DNA of 64,000 bases, from assembly GCA_905160935.1 (NCBI GenBank), contig CAJHZI010000274.1, positions 905,001 to 969,000 on the forward strand, in the 5' to 3' direction. Below the pieces are notes generated by a model. That model saw only the letters and a list, made by a program, of their open reading frames with translations, did not search any database and was not told the origin of the DNA. Shown piece after piece: positions 33,191 to 45,259 of this stretch. The first letter of the stretch is position 1; every line of letters begins with the position of its first letter. A program made the position numbers and the translations under genes. This stretch comes from Enchytraeus crypticus. Taxonomy: Eukaryota > Annelida > Clitellata > Enchytraeida > Enchytraeidae.

Positions 33191-36100
33191 TAATTCGATA
33201 ATGATACCTCAGTTGTTCACTTATACGATAGAATCTCACTCAAATCTCTTGTAAACTTCTAAATCATCTGATGCAGTCACCCGCCTGGTTCAACTTGTGC
33301 TCAGTCATTCGTGCAAGAAAGAGAGGCCACTGTGCTAACGTTGTCCAAACGTTACATGAACATTTCTCTAAAGGCTGTTGTAGTGTTTTAACTGATCACA
33401 TTTTCAAAAATTAATCGCAAGTTGATTCATTCATTTTAGACAGTTAATTTTCTTTAAATTGATAAAGACTAATTTCATTAAAACTACTCTAAGTTGAATT
33501 AATTCAGTTTCTCTTTGCATATAGTATATTTTGCACTCTATATTCGTGCATCTATCTGTGATGGTCTGCCAAATTTAAGGTATAAAGAAATTATTTCTAC
33601 CGTTTATAGTCTACTGGTACTGTTTTCAATAGGCAATCTATCGACTATCGGGTGCTAATACCCCATCATATACTCTATGCCTTTACTAAAACTTATGTTT
33701 CCTTCAACTTTAAAACTTACTAACTTTGGCTTTCCAATGTCTACTTCAGTTCATTTTACTGTCTCCTGCATCAAATGAAACTTGCAAGTGCCCTACTGTA
33801 GTGGCTCGGGTAAGACACCAATAACTTCCATACAAGCAATCATTTTATCCTAATTGAAAATGCACTAGAAAATTAAAAATGTTTCTGTAACTTTCAGCTA
33901 ATATTTACGGTTATAAGTATTAAAATATGGCATTATTTTTCCATTGTCCCGCTTTAAAGCATTTCATATCTATTACTGTCTATTTGCTTTCTAGTCAGGT
34001 TTGTTTAGTATTTTGGCCATACTGTAGGCCCTATTTGTTTAGCAATTCTCCTGCTTTTATGATCTTAGCGAAATCTTTTTACATTCCTTCTCTGTGTTAT
34101 AAGTCTACTCTACGCTATTTCTTTAATGTTGCAAGTGTTAATATCTACTACTGTAATGTACATTGAATATGTATCGTAATTAAAACGATCCTTCTTAATT
34201 GTACTAGCGCATACGTATTGCTGTGGTATGTATTATCATTCCTATTTAGATACATTCCATTCGTAGATTTTGTTGGCCAATGCACAAAGTAATATTGTTT
34301 CTAGAAGTATTTATGATTTTGTTTATTCTATTGATTTTGCTTATTCTGAACACTTCAGACGTTGTAATGGTTCTCTATTAAAATCCAAATACATAGTCAA
34401 AATATGAAATATTTGTTAAATGAATTTGCTTCCTGCAACCATATTTCTTCTTACTGGACAACATTGCCATAATTTGCGTTAAATTTACAGAGAAAATCGC
34501 ATTATTGTTTGATAGATCGGTATATAACATGTGTATTTAGTGTATGTCTACGTGTTTGCCAGTGTATGTATGTATCCATGTTTTTAATTTTTTAATTTTT
34601 TCACATCATTTTGTTAACTGTAAATAAACGTCATATCTTATTCAGAGTATAAAATATTCGTGATATTGTCTTCTGTTTCTCTACCTTTCTAATAACGGAC
34701 GTATGTACGAAGAAGAACTTAATATGCAGAAAACTTAACCTTTACGCAGTGACGCCTTTAAATGTACAAATACCATTTATATACAAGAGTTTTAATTATT
34801 TAGTTTGGGTATATTCTGAATAGCACGTGATCACGCATAGGTGGAAGTTGAACTAACTTTTATTTCTTGGAATTATAAATAATTTTCTCGCTTAGGCCTG
34901 CATATCTTTATGATTCTGTTTGATAAGTCTTAAACGCGACTTCAGACTTAACTAATTGAACTTCTAGCTGGATTTGTCTAATATTAGTATTATTCTACTT
35001 TTCTTTTCCTTTATATGCTAATAAGTACTTAACCGGCTTTACTCTATTATGCACCTCTATGTGTATCATAGTAAAACACTGTGTACTTTGCTTTATGTTA
35101 TGCTGCACAAGCATATCGCAAATTAATCTATAGCGTTTGACGTAGGGCATTTGTCAAAATTATATTTCAGCAATTAAATCGATCGTAACTTTTATAGTTG
35201 ATTAACATTACAAATTCTTAAAGTCACTGTACAGCTGATTTATAGCTGTCAATGTAACTAAAAAGACTGGTCTGTGCTCTAATTGTTTGCTGTATTTTTG
35301 TAGTGCGCTTACGTGATAAGTAGGGAAGCTGTCGGTTCGAATTCCAGCCTGACCGTCTCTGATAATATTATCTCTTGCATTATAATGAAAAGGCATTTAA
35401 CTAATTTTTTGGCTTAGCTAATTTATATCTCTTGTTCAGTATTTGCTAGAGTGTCGAAATGCGGACATCCTGAAATTCCAAATGATATTAAAATTTCTAG
35501 GTAGTAGAATTTTGATGTTCAGAGTTGGCATTTTTAACGTGATGTCTTCCAATTTAGATTAATTTAGAGAAAGGACAATTCATACATGTGCAACTTTTGA
35601 AAACATATTTAATTTTTATTGGCAATGCATTATTTTCTTGTGATGTATATTAAGCTTTCAGTTATCAAGCCGTGTAGGACCAAATGGCTTGTTCCCGACC
35701 AATGAGTGTTTTGTACATACATTCCTACTCGCAGTCTACTTCCTCGCTCCTTAAGAGCACTCCGTCGAGCAATAATTCCATCAAAATATTATATCATTGT
35801 CAGAACTAATGTAGTATTTAATTTGTAACAATATGGTTTCTGAGATGGTCTCTCATTTTCTTTAAAATCAGTTTCATATTGGTTAATGATATTACCAGAT
35901 ATCTCTTAAACTGTATTTGTCTTCTCTTTTAGCCTCTAAGAGCGGCATTAGGTAATTATATCTTTAATAGTACCTATTTTATTTCACTGTTTGATTTCAG
36001 TACAATATAGTTTAATGTGTGACCTTGTATGATGTATTTGTGGTATTTATTGATGTAAATCCGTCCTTTTATATGTAAAAGCTAATAATATTAAAATTGT

Positions 36101-37124
36101 TTAAAACGTTCTTATAGTTGATTGGAATTTACAAATGAGATTTAAATAAAAGCAATAATTTATACTATGTGTCATTTATTTTGAAACATTAATTTTTTTG
36201 AACGATTAGTAATTGCTTGTAGATTGAAGTCTTCTAGTTCGACTTAACAAAGTTTAAACCAATTTGTTGCTGATTGTTGCCAATTTGTTCTAGATATTGC
36301 CATACCTTGATTTCAGAATTATGGAGTAATTATTTTACATATTGTCATACCCATTATAGAATTATCTAAAATATTCAGTATATATTTTATATTCTTCTAG
36401 TAGTCAGTCATAAAACATGTAATGTATTATGTCCGTATATAGGTAGTTCAATTTCGATAGTGGACATTAGTGATGACTTTTACTATTAAATCGACACAAT
36501 TGAATGGTTTTCTAAAATCTATAATAATAAAATTAAATTTTGTATGTACACATAAGCGTGAATTCTAAAGTCTTAAAGATAGCCTACTCATCGTTTATAC
36601 TCGAGACATTTTCTAAGCCAACCGAACCTGTAGAAGATAGCTGAGCCAGTAGCGTGATCAGTTTGTGTCCGATTGCTGGACTGAGCCTGCCGGGTTCAAA
36701 TTCCATATTCGTTCCGTCACCGGCATGTCTGGGAGTCTGCATGGAAACCAACAACATAATAAACTAAGTTTGTTTAGGTAAACGTTCAGCGTTTGTGTAG
36801 ACACGAATGACTTATCTATGTGTAATGCAACTAGCCAGATACCAAGGTTTACCCTCTAATTTCTGAATAAATTAAAATAAGAAAATGTTCTCTAATTTCT
36901 GATTATATATGAAATTATATAACAAATTACCAATAGCCCTATCACGGTCGAACTGTTATTAATTTAACAAACACTACATCGTCCTAAGTACAGTATACTG
37001 TAAATAACATTAAAAAGTTTTACATAAAATTTCCTAACAACTTTTAGAATTCATCTCTAATTCAGTCAGTGTATTGATACTCTCCACTGAATCAGAGTGT
37101 AGATCGACCGTCTACCTGCAAGCA
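33191..37124. other. Gene-free stretch between PLXDC and the bHLH gene
   Basis: About 3.9 kb of AT-rich sequence with no ORF that I can assign. It holds two tRNA-like segments with B-box words: 35296-35370 (GGTTCGAATTCC) and 36636-36735 (GGGTTCAAATTCC). Both are too diverged to be functional tRNA genes and look like old SINEs of other families. Confidence 0.5.
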
Positions 37125-37675
37125 ATGTCTCTATAAGCTTTCGTCGCTTATTCTCATACAGCTGCCCTCTGTTAAGTGATCTCATTCAGCTGCCCTCTGT
37201 TAATTGATCTCATTAAGCCATCCTCTGTTAATTGATCTCATTCAGCTACCCTCTGTTAATTGATCTCATTCAGCTACCCTCTGTTAATTGATCTCATTAA
37301 GCTACCCTCTGTTAATTGATCTCAATAAGCTATCCTTTGTTAATTGATCTCATTAAGCTATCCTCTGTTAATTGATCTCATTAAGCTATCCTCTGTTAAT
37401 TGATCTCATTTAGCTATCCTCTGTTAATTGATTTCATTCAGCTATCCTCCGTTAATTGATCTCATTAAGCTACCCTCTGTTAATTGATCTCATTAAGCTA
37501 TCCTCTGTTAATTGATCTCATTAAGCTATCCTCTGTTAATCGATTTCATTCAGCTATCCTCCGTTAATTGATATCATTAAGCTATCCTCTGTTAATTTAT
37601 CTCATTCATAAGCTACCCTGGGTTAACTGATCTCATTAAGTTACCCTGGGTTATTTGATTTCATTCAGCTATCCT
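37125..37675. repeat. 28-bp minisatellite downstream of the bHLH gene
   Basis: About 19 copies of TAATTGATCTCATTAAGCTA followed by TCCTCTGT, ending about 90 nt from the bHLH stop codon (the gene is on the minus strand, so this is its 3' side, possibly within its 3' UTR). AAGCT/CAGCT variants alternate irregularly. Confidence 0.92.
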
Positions 37676-37765
37676 GACTTAATTGATCTTGAGCTGTCTA
37701 ATCTAATTGATCTTCTGTATTTGTCCTCTTGTTTAATTGATCATACCGATGACAAATCATAACGC

Positions 37766-38944
37766 TTAATAATAACTACTCTGGTTCAGCATGTTTGAGT
37801 CATGCAGAGAATACAATGTTTGCCACTTCCCTTCATCATCCACATTATCATAATCAGCATCATTATCGTCATCATCATATCCTGCTTCATTATCATCAAC
37901 ATTTGCTATACTATTATCTTGACCCTGAGAATTCCAGGATTGGAATTGATGCAGCTGTGGTGGCTCGCTAAGAAGATTAGACCGGAAGTTGCTGCTGTTG
38001 TTGACCTCATTCAAATTCTGAGATGATGAAGAGTTTGTAAACAAGTTAGTCCAATTACAATGGCGCGCGTTTGCACATTCTTGTATTGGACTTGGTTGCA
38101 CATATGCCAGCAGATGATCTTTCTGATGAAGTGTTTGCTGTTTGTTCTGTAGAAAAGTTTCTCTGAATTGCTGTTGTTCTTGATATTGTGACGATCGATG
38201 AAGACTTGTCGGAATTGTCATGGTTTGACACATTTCTGGTTGCATAGAATGATGCTGATATAGTGGTTGTATTGGTTGTTTATAGTAACAGACGGTCGTG
38301 TTTAGAACCTGTTGTTTCGTCATAACATTTCTGTTGTCCAGCTGTTTCCCACCCGCCCGTCGCTGATGTTGTAAAAACGTCTGCTGTTGAAACATTTGTT
38401 GTTCTTCTGGTTGTTGTTGTTGGGGATAATGATACTGTTGAAAGCTTTCGTTGTACTCGGTGCAGTTCTTAAGATGGATCATGAAGGAGATGTAGCGTAT
38501 GGCGAGACGAAGAGTCTGTATCCTGGAAAGCTTCTTCTCGTGTGGAAGAGCCGGAACACGACGTCGTAGTCTATCGAAGCAACAATTCAAACTATTCATC
38601 CTCTTCCTCTCTCTGATGTTAGCTGCATATCTCTGGGTCGGTGTTGATTTCCTCTTTCGCTTGACCGGAGCAGGTATGGAGCCAGTTCCCGTCCACAGTG
38701 ATCCAGTTTCTAGACTCGCCTTCGAATCGGATCTATCGAATTTCATCGAATTACCATCTGAGTTATTTGATATGATGCTGTCGTCTGTGCTGCTGGAACA
38801 ACGAGATTGCACCGTTAGTGTGAACGTCTGCATCGCTGTGAAATTGTTCATAGCAGTCTCGAAACATTCCATACTGCCGTTTGATTCTGCGCTAAAGTCG
38901 GAAGAAACAACGGAGCAGTCGTACGAATTGAAAAGGTCCGTCAT
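37766..38944 (-). CDS. bHLH transcription factor, Fer3/FERD3L-like, single exon
   Basis: 392 aa with no intron. A bHLH domain occupies ~105-158: basic [12 protein letters not shown], helix 1 [15 protein letters not shown], loop [12 protein letters not shown], helix 2 [15 protein letters not shown]. The glutamate of RERKR that contacts E-box DNA is present, so sequence-specific binding with an E-protein partner is expected. [21 protein letters not shown] and [11 protein letters not shown] resemble Fer3/FERD3L most, PTF1A next. A KRKRK cluster (95-99) precedes the domain. N-terminus is Ser/Asn rich. C-terminal half is Gln/His rich, with an acidic [10 protein letters not shown] stretch near 363-372. 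Vertebrate FERD3L is about 166 aa, so the long tails are unusual. Start codon chosen because a TATA-like box lies ~33 nt upstream and no in-frame ATG precedes it. Antisense open frames here are shadows. Confidence 0.9.
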   Translation of the reverse strand: MTDLFNSYDCSVVSSDFSAESNGSMECFETAMNNFTAMQTFTLTVQSRCSSSTDDSIISNNSDGNSMKFDRSDSKASLETGSLWTGTGSIPAPVKRKRKSTPTQRYAANIRERKRMNSLNCCFDRLRRRVPALPHEKKLSRIQTLRLAIRYISFMIHLKNCTEYNESFQQYHYPQQQQPEEQQMFQQQTFLQHQRRAGGKQLDNRNVMTKQQVLNTTVCYYKQPIQPLYQHHSMQPEMCQTMTIPTSLHRSSQYQEQQQFRETFLQNKQQTLHQKDHLLAYVQPSPIQECANARHCNWTNLFTNSSSSQNLNEVNNSSNFRSNLLSEPPQLHQFQSWNSQGQDNSIANVDDNEAGYDDDDNDADYDNVDDEGKWQTLYSLHDSNMLNQSSYY

Positions 38945-38975
38945 GGCAGCTAAGTTAACTTCGAATGGGCGGCTT

Positions 38976-38985
38976 CCTTAAATAG
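38976..38985 (-). promoter_or_regulatory. TATA-like box of the bHLH gene
   Basis: Reads CTATTTAAGG on the minus strand, about 32-41 nt upstream of the ATG at 38944. If used, initiation would fall within about 10 nt of the start codon, implying a very short leader. Sequence and spacing only. Confidence 0.4.
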
Positions 38986-39104
38986 CGATCTGTTATCAAT
39001 GAAAGTTTCATCGTACCGAGCCGTGCATTTCTGTTCTAACAAAGAGTATTCTTCAGAAATATAAATATTTAAACGTTGAAGAGTACTACAGACTATCTTA
39101 TATC

Positions 39105-39435
39105 CATTTTGACAGGTTATTCGAAGCAAGTAGCCTATCTTTTATGTGTGAAGCAAGTAGCCTATCTTTTAGCTAGCGAAGCAAGTTTCCTATCTTTTAT
39201 GTGTGAAGAAAGTAGCCTATCTTTTAGCTAGCGAAGCAAGTAGCCTATCTTTTAGCTAGCGAAGCTAGTAGCCTATCTTTTATATGTGAAGCATCTTTTA
39301 AATGTGAAGCAAGTAGCCTACCTTTTAGCTAGTGGAGCAAGTAGCCTATCTTTTAGCTAGTGAAGCAAGTAACCTATCTCATAGCTAGTGAATCAAGTAA
39401 CCTATCTTATAGCTAGTGAAGCAAGTAACCTATTT
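39105..39435. repeat. 28-bp minisatellite upstream of the bHLH gene
   Basis: About 11 copies of GAAGCAAGTAGCCTATCTTT followed by TAGCTAGC, with some copies having TATGTGT instead of AGCTAGC. Lies 160-490 bp upstream of the bHLH start. Confidence 0.9.
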
Positions 39436-39529
39436 GTTAAAGCCGCAATTACTGAGATAAAATGAAGAGACGACGAGAATGACACAAAGACAGTAGGTTT
39501 TCTTAAACGTAAAAGATCTATAATTATTT

Positions 39530-39590
39530 AGACTCCGACCCTGGTTAAACTGGAATTTAAGGGAAGATGATGATGAAGATGATGATTTAG
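39530..39590 (+). mobile_element. LINE 3' end with (GAT)n tail
   Basis: CCCTGGTTAAACTGGAATTT and AAGGGAAGATGATGATGAAG match the reverse complement of the LINE 3' ends at 8226 and 8790. Short remnant. Confidence 0.55.
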
Positions 39591-41004
39591 ACTCCTTGCG
39601 TCTGATGAAACCTATGTTAAAGCAATTCAGCAGGAACGTTTGCGCTCATATACTAGAAAGTATCCTCATTCCCCATTATAGCGCTTCTGTAACCTGCCAT
39701 AAAAGTCTGTTTTCTATTTCAAATTTCCTGTCGTCCAGGTTTTTCTTAACGGAAACGTAGTTGTTTGAACTAAACAATGGACCCTGTTTAGCTTGTCCAG
39801 TTATTCTTCGCTGGAATAATTCTACGCCACGAGAACGTTTCAATCCAGTAGCCACGACCGGTGTAACGATAAGTTAGTGTCTCTGTCATTTGTCCTTGGA
39901 GAGAAATCCGTGAAACAGAAGCCTGTAGTTCCTCGTACAATTCACTATGTTTCCATGGAAAAACTGAAGTAAGGAAGTTATAGAGAAAACTTTAGAAATA
40001 TGCGTCCTGATATAAACCCTCCTGTGTGTTACTCTGATTTCATGTCAGTCACTAGAAATAGTCATTCAAATGAGTGTCTGTTTTTAACAACTTAATCAAT
40101 TGCTAAGATTTAATTTTACAAATAATATTTCCTGGTATTGCTTGCGAAAGAGAAAAAATAGGTTTAATTTGCACCTTATTTTATTGTAATTATGAAGGCA
40201 AAGACAAGCGCAATGTGCAAAGACAAGCATTTCTATGAGAGAGTTAGTGTAATGAAATAAACTCGACCAATGAGAAATGCTTTGCTTAGAGAGTATTATG
40301 TTCAATTAGCATATTCAATATCTCTATTAATTTTATTAAAGGTCCATAAGTCATAATCGACAGGCAATTTCATTGCGTTTAACCAAATTTTATTTTAGAA
40401 CCCCGCGATGGACAATATAGTCTAAACGACTTCAGTACGAATAGGGTCTGATAATGCCATAAAATTATACTTGACGGACCATGAGGTGATAAAATTTTCT
40501 GGTGTTCGAATCCCGGCAGATTTTTACAGAAAAATTTCTCAGAATATAAATCACAAAATGGATTCTACATTATAATCCGAGCTTAGGTTTAAATACATGT
40601 ATATGATTTTAAAAGTATTAAATAACATTGTAATAACGATGTAACAGTGATATGTAATATCACTGTAATAACGATATTCAAAATACTGAAATTATTATTT
40701 TAAATTTTAAATTTCTAATTCTGACAATTTTCACATAACTTAGAGATACTCTCGCTTCTGTCAAAATATATTCAGGAGCATTGTATAATCGTATATACAG
40801 TGTAGAATACAATCATGTAGTTTGCAAATGCATATTCCGTTTGAGGCGTCCCTTGCATCTTGTAGCCATGTAGCCATCACACTACAGATTTGCAGAGTTC
40901 TAGTCGCTACACCGATTGTGGCATTACACCACCAGACTACTTGACCTTCACTGTCCATTCAGCGCTACTGTGTACTTCCAAATATACTTATTAGTATTGT
41001 TTTT
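39591..41004. other. Gene-free stretch
   Basis: No assignable ORF. A tRNA-like segment near 40475-40520 has a B-box word (GTGTTCGAATCCCGG) and looks like a decayed SINE. Confidence 0.45.
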
Positions 41005-41345
41005 TAAATGCCATGGGCTGCATAAGGCCCTGAGCTAAAAATAGGATAAAAGAGACTTTATTTAATAAATTAAAAGTTTAAAAATGAAGAGATCAAATGC
41101 CACGAAAAATTTCAATATTATTAATATTTTATTATTATTTTTTTACCCCGGGTGTAAAGAACCAAAGGTTTGATAAAAAAACGATTCTAGCAATAGGCCT
41201 ACATGCTGAATCGCCGCCCGGCTACTTGAAAGTCATCTAGCTGCTTAAATGAATTGCTGAAACAGACTGCATTAAATTTTTGCAAAGTCATAGAAAGCCT
41301 TTGATTATTAGTATTATTATTAGTATCAGTATTCTTATTATTATT
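41005..41345 (-). mobile_element. LINE 3' end, GP-tail family, copy 1
   Basis: Minus strand: short tail, CCGGGCGGCGATTCAGCA, then TTTACACCCGGGGTAAA and a TAA repeat. A second 3' motif (AAAGTCTCTTTTATCC, GGGCCTTATGCAGCCCAT) lies at 41020-41065 and also ends the copies at 53930 and 57550. Coding part mostly gone. Confidence 0.6.
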
Positions 41346-41349
41346 ATTA

Positions 41350-41886
41350 TTTTTTCTTTTACCCCGGTGTAAAGAACCTGGGGTTTGATAAAAACGATTC
41401 AAGCAATACGTGCTGAATCGCCGCCCGGCTACTCGAGGTCATCAATCGGCTTAAAAGAATTGTTGAAGCAAGACTGCATTAAATCTTTGCAAAGTCATGA
41501 AAAGCCTTTGCCAAAGAAAAGATGTCTCTCTCGCTTATCGCCGGTTTGCTCTGCAATAAGTCTGCCTATGCCATTAATAAAGTCAACTCTTTCGGGATTC
41601 ATCGGGCCCATGGTTTCAATGGCCACCGGAACAACTTCATATCCTAAGGACAGATCACGGTATTTATCCAGCTAGGAGTCGTGCTCTGTCTATTGCACTG
41701 GACTGGGATTCTAACAGACTGTTATAAATCCGATCCACTATAGGACGGTTCCATGATTTCTGCTTACTGACTGAGGTAGAAGGTGGAGCACTGGAGATGA
41801 GGCTTTTCGATCAAACTGACAACGCAACGTCAATGGATCTATCGGCAGAAAGGGAGAACTTATGAAGGATGGCGTCTTGCAACTGC

Positions 41887-41915
<29 letters not shown>
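41350..41915 (-). pseudogene. LINE ORF2 tail, GP-tail family, copy 2
   Basis: Minus strand reads YEVVPVAIETMGPMNPERVD, FINGIGRLIAEQTGDKRE, FFGKGFS: the C-terminal tail seen in many invertebrate LINE ORF2 proteins (ETxGPxN...LGRRI). Followed by CGGGCGGCGATTCAGCAC and ACACCGGGGTAAA, then TAA repeats at 41333-41350. Right side (41684-41915) is related repeat sequence ending in (TTA)n. Confidence 0.65.
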
Positions 41916-41921
<6 letters not shown>

Positions 41922-42184
41922 CAAATTACGTAAGAAACTGGATGTAAAATCTACATTGTAATGTACAGTAGACAAGTTAAGTTTTATATATCCTATTCAC
42001 CGTATGTACAATTTCCAAATTAAGAATATTCTTAGTAACCTAACAGGTCGGAGATGTCGAAACAGATGAAATATGAACGAACACACTTTCCGCTACGTAC
42101 TACAGTGTACTGGCACAATGACAGATGAAAACACCGTGGGGTTAACAAGTTACTGAGCGGTAATTAGTAAGTCGCAGGTCACCC

Positions 42185-42193
42185 TGTTCTCTC

Positions 42194-42263
<70 letters not shown>

Positions 42264-42280
42264 TACACACACACATTCCT

Positions 42281-42325
<45 letters not shown>

Positions 42326-42480
42326 ATTTATCTATCTATAGGATGCACACCCACATACTACTTACCTCTCTCTCTCTCTCTCGCTCCCTCTCTCTCTTCT
42401 CTCTCTCTCACTCCAAGTCTTTGTCTCTCTCTCTCTCTCTCATTCTCTCTCTACTACTCTCTCTCTCTCTCTCTTTCTCT
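42185..42480. repeat. (CT)n microsatellite
   Basis: Long CT tracts with CA and CTAT interruptions. Confidence 0.95.
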
Positions 42481-42889
42481 CTTAACTGCACTTTCTTACT
42501 CTTAATTTCAACATTAAGTTTCAGTAAATATATATCTTTATATTTAAGGATTCATTGATTCTCTTAGTCAGTAATTCATTCATTGTTTCTTTATTATTTC
42601 CTATCATTGTTTCCTAATCAATAGTTGTACCTCAGTCTTCGTCATTCTGATAAACAAGCCAAGCATGCTGCTGAGTGGACTATACTATTTGATAATAGGT
42701 AACTACCCGAGCTGGTAGTGCTCGTCTCGCTGTAGTCTCAGTTGTCGTGTTCTTGACCAAACTGACCAGATGTCGCTATGTTACATATGTCGCCACCCGT
42801 CAGTTTTGCCTGCCGTCTCTCACACTAGGCCTATAACTATAGGCGAGGGGTGGCAGGCATTGGCGATACATTAGCCATCTATCGCTAAT

Positions 42890-43165
42890 TGTTCATTCAT
42901 TCATTCATTAATTCATTCATTCATTCATTTATTCTGTCTTTTTTTCGATCTTTCATACTTTTTTATTCGTTCTCATTTTCGTTCACTCTTTCTGTCATTC
43001 TTTCTTTCTTTCATTCTTTCTTTCATTCATTCTTTCTTTCTTTCTTTGATTTTTTTCTTTCTCTATTTTTCTTTATTTTTCTTTCTATCTTTCTTTTTTC
43101 TTTATTTATTTCTTCCTTCCTTTCTTTCTTTATTTCTTTCCTTCCTTCTTCTTCCTCCCTTTTTA
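42890..43165. repeat. (TTCA)n/(TTTC)n low-complexity tract
   Basis: ATTCATTC repeats grade into TTTCTTTC pyrimidine repeats. Just left, 42700-42760, is a tRNA-like segment (CCCGAGCTGGTAGTGCTCG). Confidence 0.85.
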
Positions 43166-44423
43166 ATTAAATAAATAACTTAATTAATTTGTTAATCTAT
43201 TTGGTACAGTACCATAAGTACAAATTGTATTATGGTATATATTTTCATTACGTTTTTACAAAAAGCTTGTTAAAAAGTAATTCTAAGCGTAGTTGGCCTT
43301 AAAGCTCAGAAAGAACGAGTTGAGAATCTCTCACAACTACTATAATATAACCAAAGTGAAACATTAACTTGGACAAATATAACTTGAGGTGAGTGACCCA
43401 CTGACCATGACACTTTTGCATTTCTCAATAATTTAATCTTAAATTTTTAAATGAAAATATGTAAGAATCTTCATGGTGTTTAAAAATATATTTCAATATA
43501 TTAATATTTTTAAATTGTTTATTATAATTTTTTAAAATTTTATATTTTATATTTTTATTTTTATTGTTATTTTTTTATATAAATATATTTTTATTTGTTA
43601 AATTACCCAATGTCAATAAAATATTTAAGAAAATCAGTAGGCCTAACTGAAATAAAATCAAGTTATATCTGAAGAACGTATTTAGAGATAAAAATACTTC
43701 TATGCTTGAGAGATAAACTACATGCATATAGGCCTACTAAACTGGATCAGTTATAATTAATAGTTCAACAATTTGTGTTAGTAAATATCAGTACAATATT
43801 GTCCTCAATTGTCCTCAATTGTCCTCAATTGAAATTTTTGATAAAGTGAATTCTGACATAGTCTTTAGGCTTCAGAAGTTTATAACTTTTAAAATCAAGT
43901 GATACATTTATTTCTACGCAGCAAGAAATTCGCAGCATAGCCTAGGTAGTTTATATTAAAGATTAATTTGTCAATTAATTCAAAATTTAACGACGGTTTT
44001 AAGAAACTATCATCAAATCTCATCTAGCTAATTCTTAACTAATTCTACTTCTACTTCTTTATTTATCCCTATCTTAAGCGATCAATCAGACCGCTTATTC
44101 AATCAGACCGCTTATATATAAAGAAAGTAATAAAGCAATAAATCTATCAATAAGAAAGAAGCTTTAATTACTGTAAAATAGCACAACCTTAATAACTTTT
44201 CAGCGCTATTACATATCATAAAAGGTCTATGTAAACTACATGTATTTTAAATGAGAGAAGGAGAGAGAGAGAACTACTACTGTGTGTTAAAGAACACTTA
44301 AATATATGCAACAACACACACTAGGCCGTCAAAGGGGTTATAAAACCTATCTTTTTGCAAACTAGAAATAAAAAAGCAAACCATATACATGTATATTTTT
44401 ACTCGAAGAATAGACGCAATGTG
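43166..44423. other. Gene-free stretch
   Basis: AT rich; only a triple direct repeat of GTCCTCAATT at 43800-43830 stands out. Confidence 0.5.
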
Positions 44424-44548
44424 CCTAAAATTTCATATAATGATGAAAACCGTAAATAAAACAGTACAGTTTTGCATAAATGACTTCATCATTTATGCAA
44501 AACTGTACTGTTTTATTTACGGTTTTCATCATTATATGAATTTTTAGG
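44424..44548. repeat. Near-perfect hairpin, ~60-nt arms, 5-nt loop
   Basis: Left arm CCTAAAATTTCATATAATGA through to GCATAAATGA; right arm TCATTTATGC through to TCATTATATGAATTTTTAGG. Loop CTTCA at 44484-44488. One or two mismatches at the outer end only. Either a tiny foldback element or the source of a long double-stranded RNA. Confidence 0.9.
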
Positions 44549-44676
44549 TTATATTTGGTTATAAATCTCTGCACAATTTTTAACTGAAGCAGACCCTCAT
44601 GGAGTATCTGAACGATTCATAGCTCCAGTCCAGTGAAATAGTAGACAGACCTCTCTGCCTGACGCTGTGTAACTAC

Positions 44677-44694
44677 GCTACTAGGGGGCAGCAC
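44677..44694 (+). promoter_or_regulatory. CTCF-like motif
   Basis: GCTACTAGGGGGCAGCAC closely resembles the bilaterian CTCF core (CCACTAGGGGGCAG). Single site by eye; chance occurrence cannot be excluded. Confidence 0.4.
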
Positions 44695-45186
44695 TGTTGC
44701 TTCTATTAATAAGAGTGAGATGATCCTGTTACACAGTCTTCATTTGCAGAAGCTTAGTCGATTAGATCCACGTATTTTAAACTTGTCGTCGTATTAATGG
44801 CATGGAAATTGTAATATTAGGATTGAGTTTTATCCTTTGTTTCTGTAATTTAGTGAATTTTTAGAGATTTTTGAACTTGAGCAACACTGTGATGCAATAT
44901 GTCGACATTGCTTTGATTTTACAAAAAGTTTTTAAACCACAACTAGAATAAAAAGGACTCTTATTTAGTTCCAGAACATCCAGATAATCGAGATGCTGAA
45001 TCCTCATAACTTCAGTATGGTAAGTCTCACTCTTACTGTCTTACATACCTATTAAAGCAAACGTTAAATATATTCATGTTTTCATACAATTTTCTTTTCG
45101 ATAATCAACAATAGATAGCAGTATCCCATATGAGGCCAATGTGATCAATTATGGTTTATCAATTAGGGGACATATTGTAAAATCTA

Positions 45187-45200
45187 CTGTATACATATAT

Positions 45201-45256
<56 letters not shown>
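45187..45256. repeat. (TA)n microsatellite
   Basis: TA repeats with an ACATGT interruption. Confidence 0.9.

Positions 45257-45259
<3 letters not shown>

Noticed and set aside
38499..38981. 160-codon plus-strand ORF
   Set aside because: Antisense of the bHLH coding region; the minus strand has the domain.
44802..44864. Small ORF MEIVILGLSFILCFCNLVNF as a signal-peptide exon for the GPCR
   Set aside because: It ends in a stop with no usable donor inside the frame, so it cannot join the downstream exons; hydrophobicity is probably chance in AT-rich DNA.
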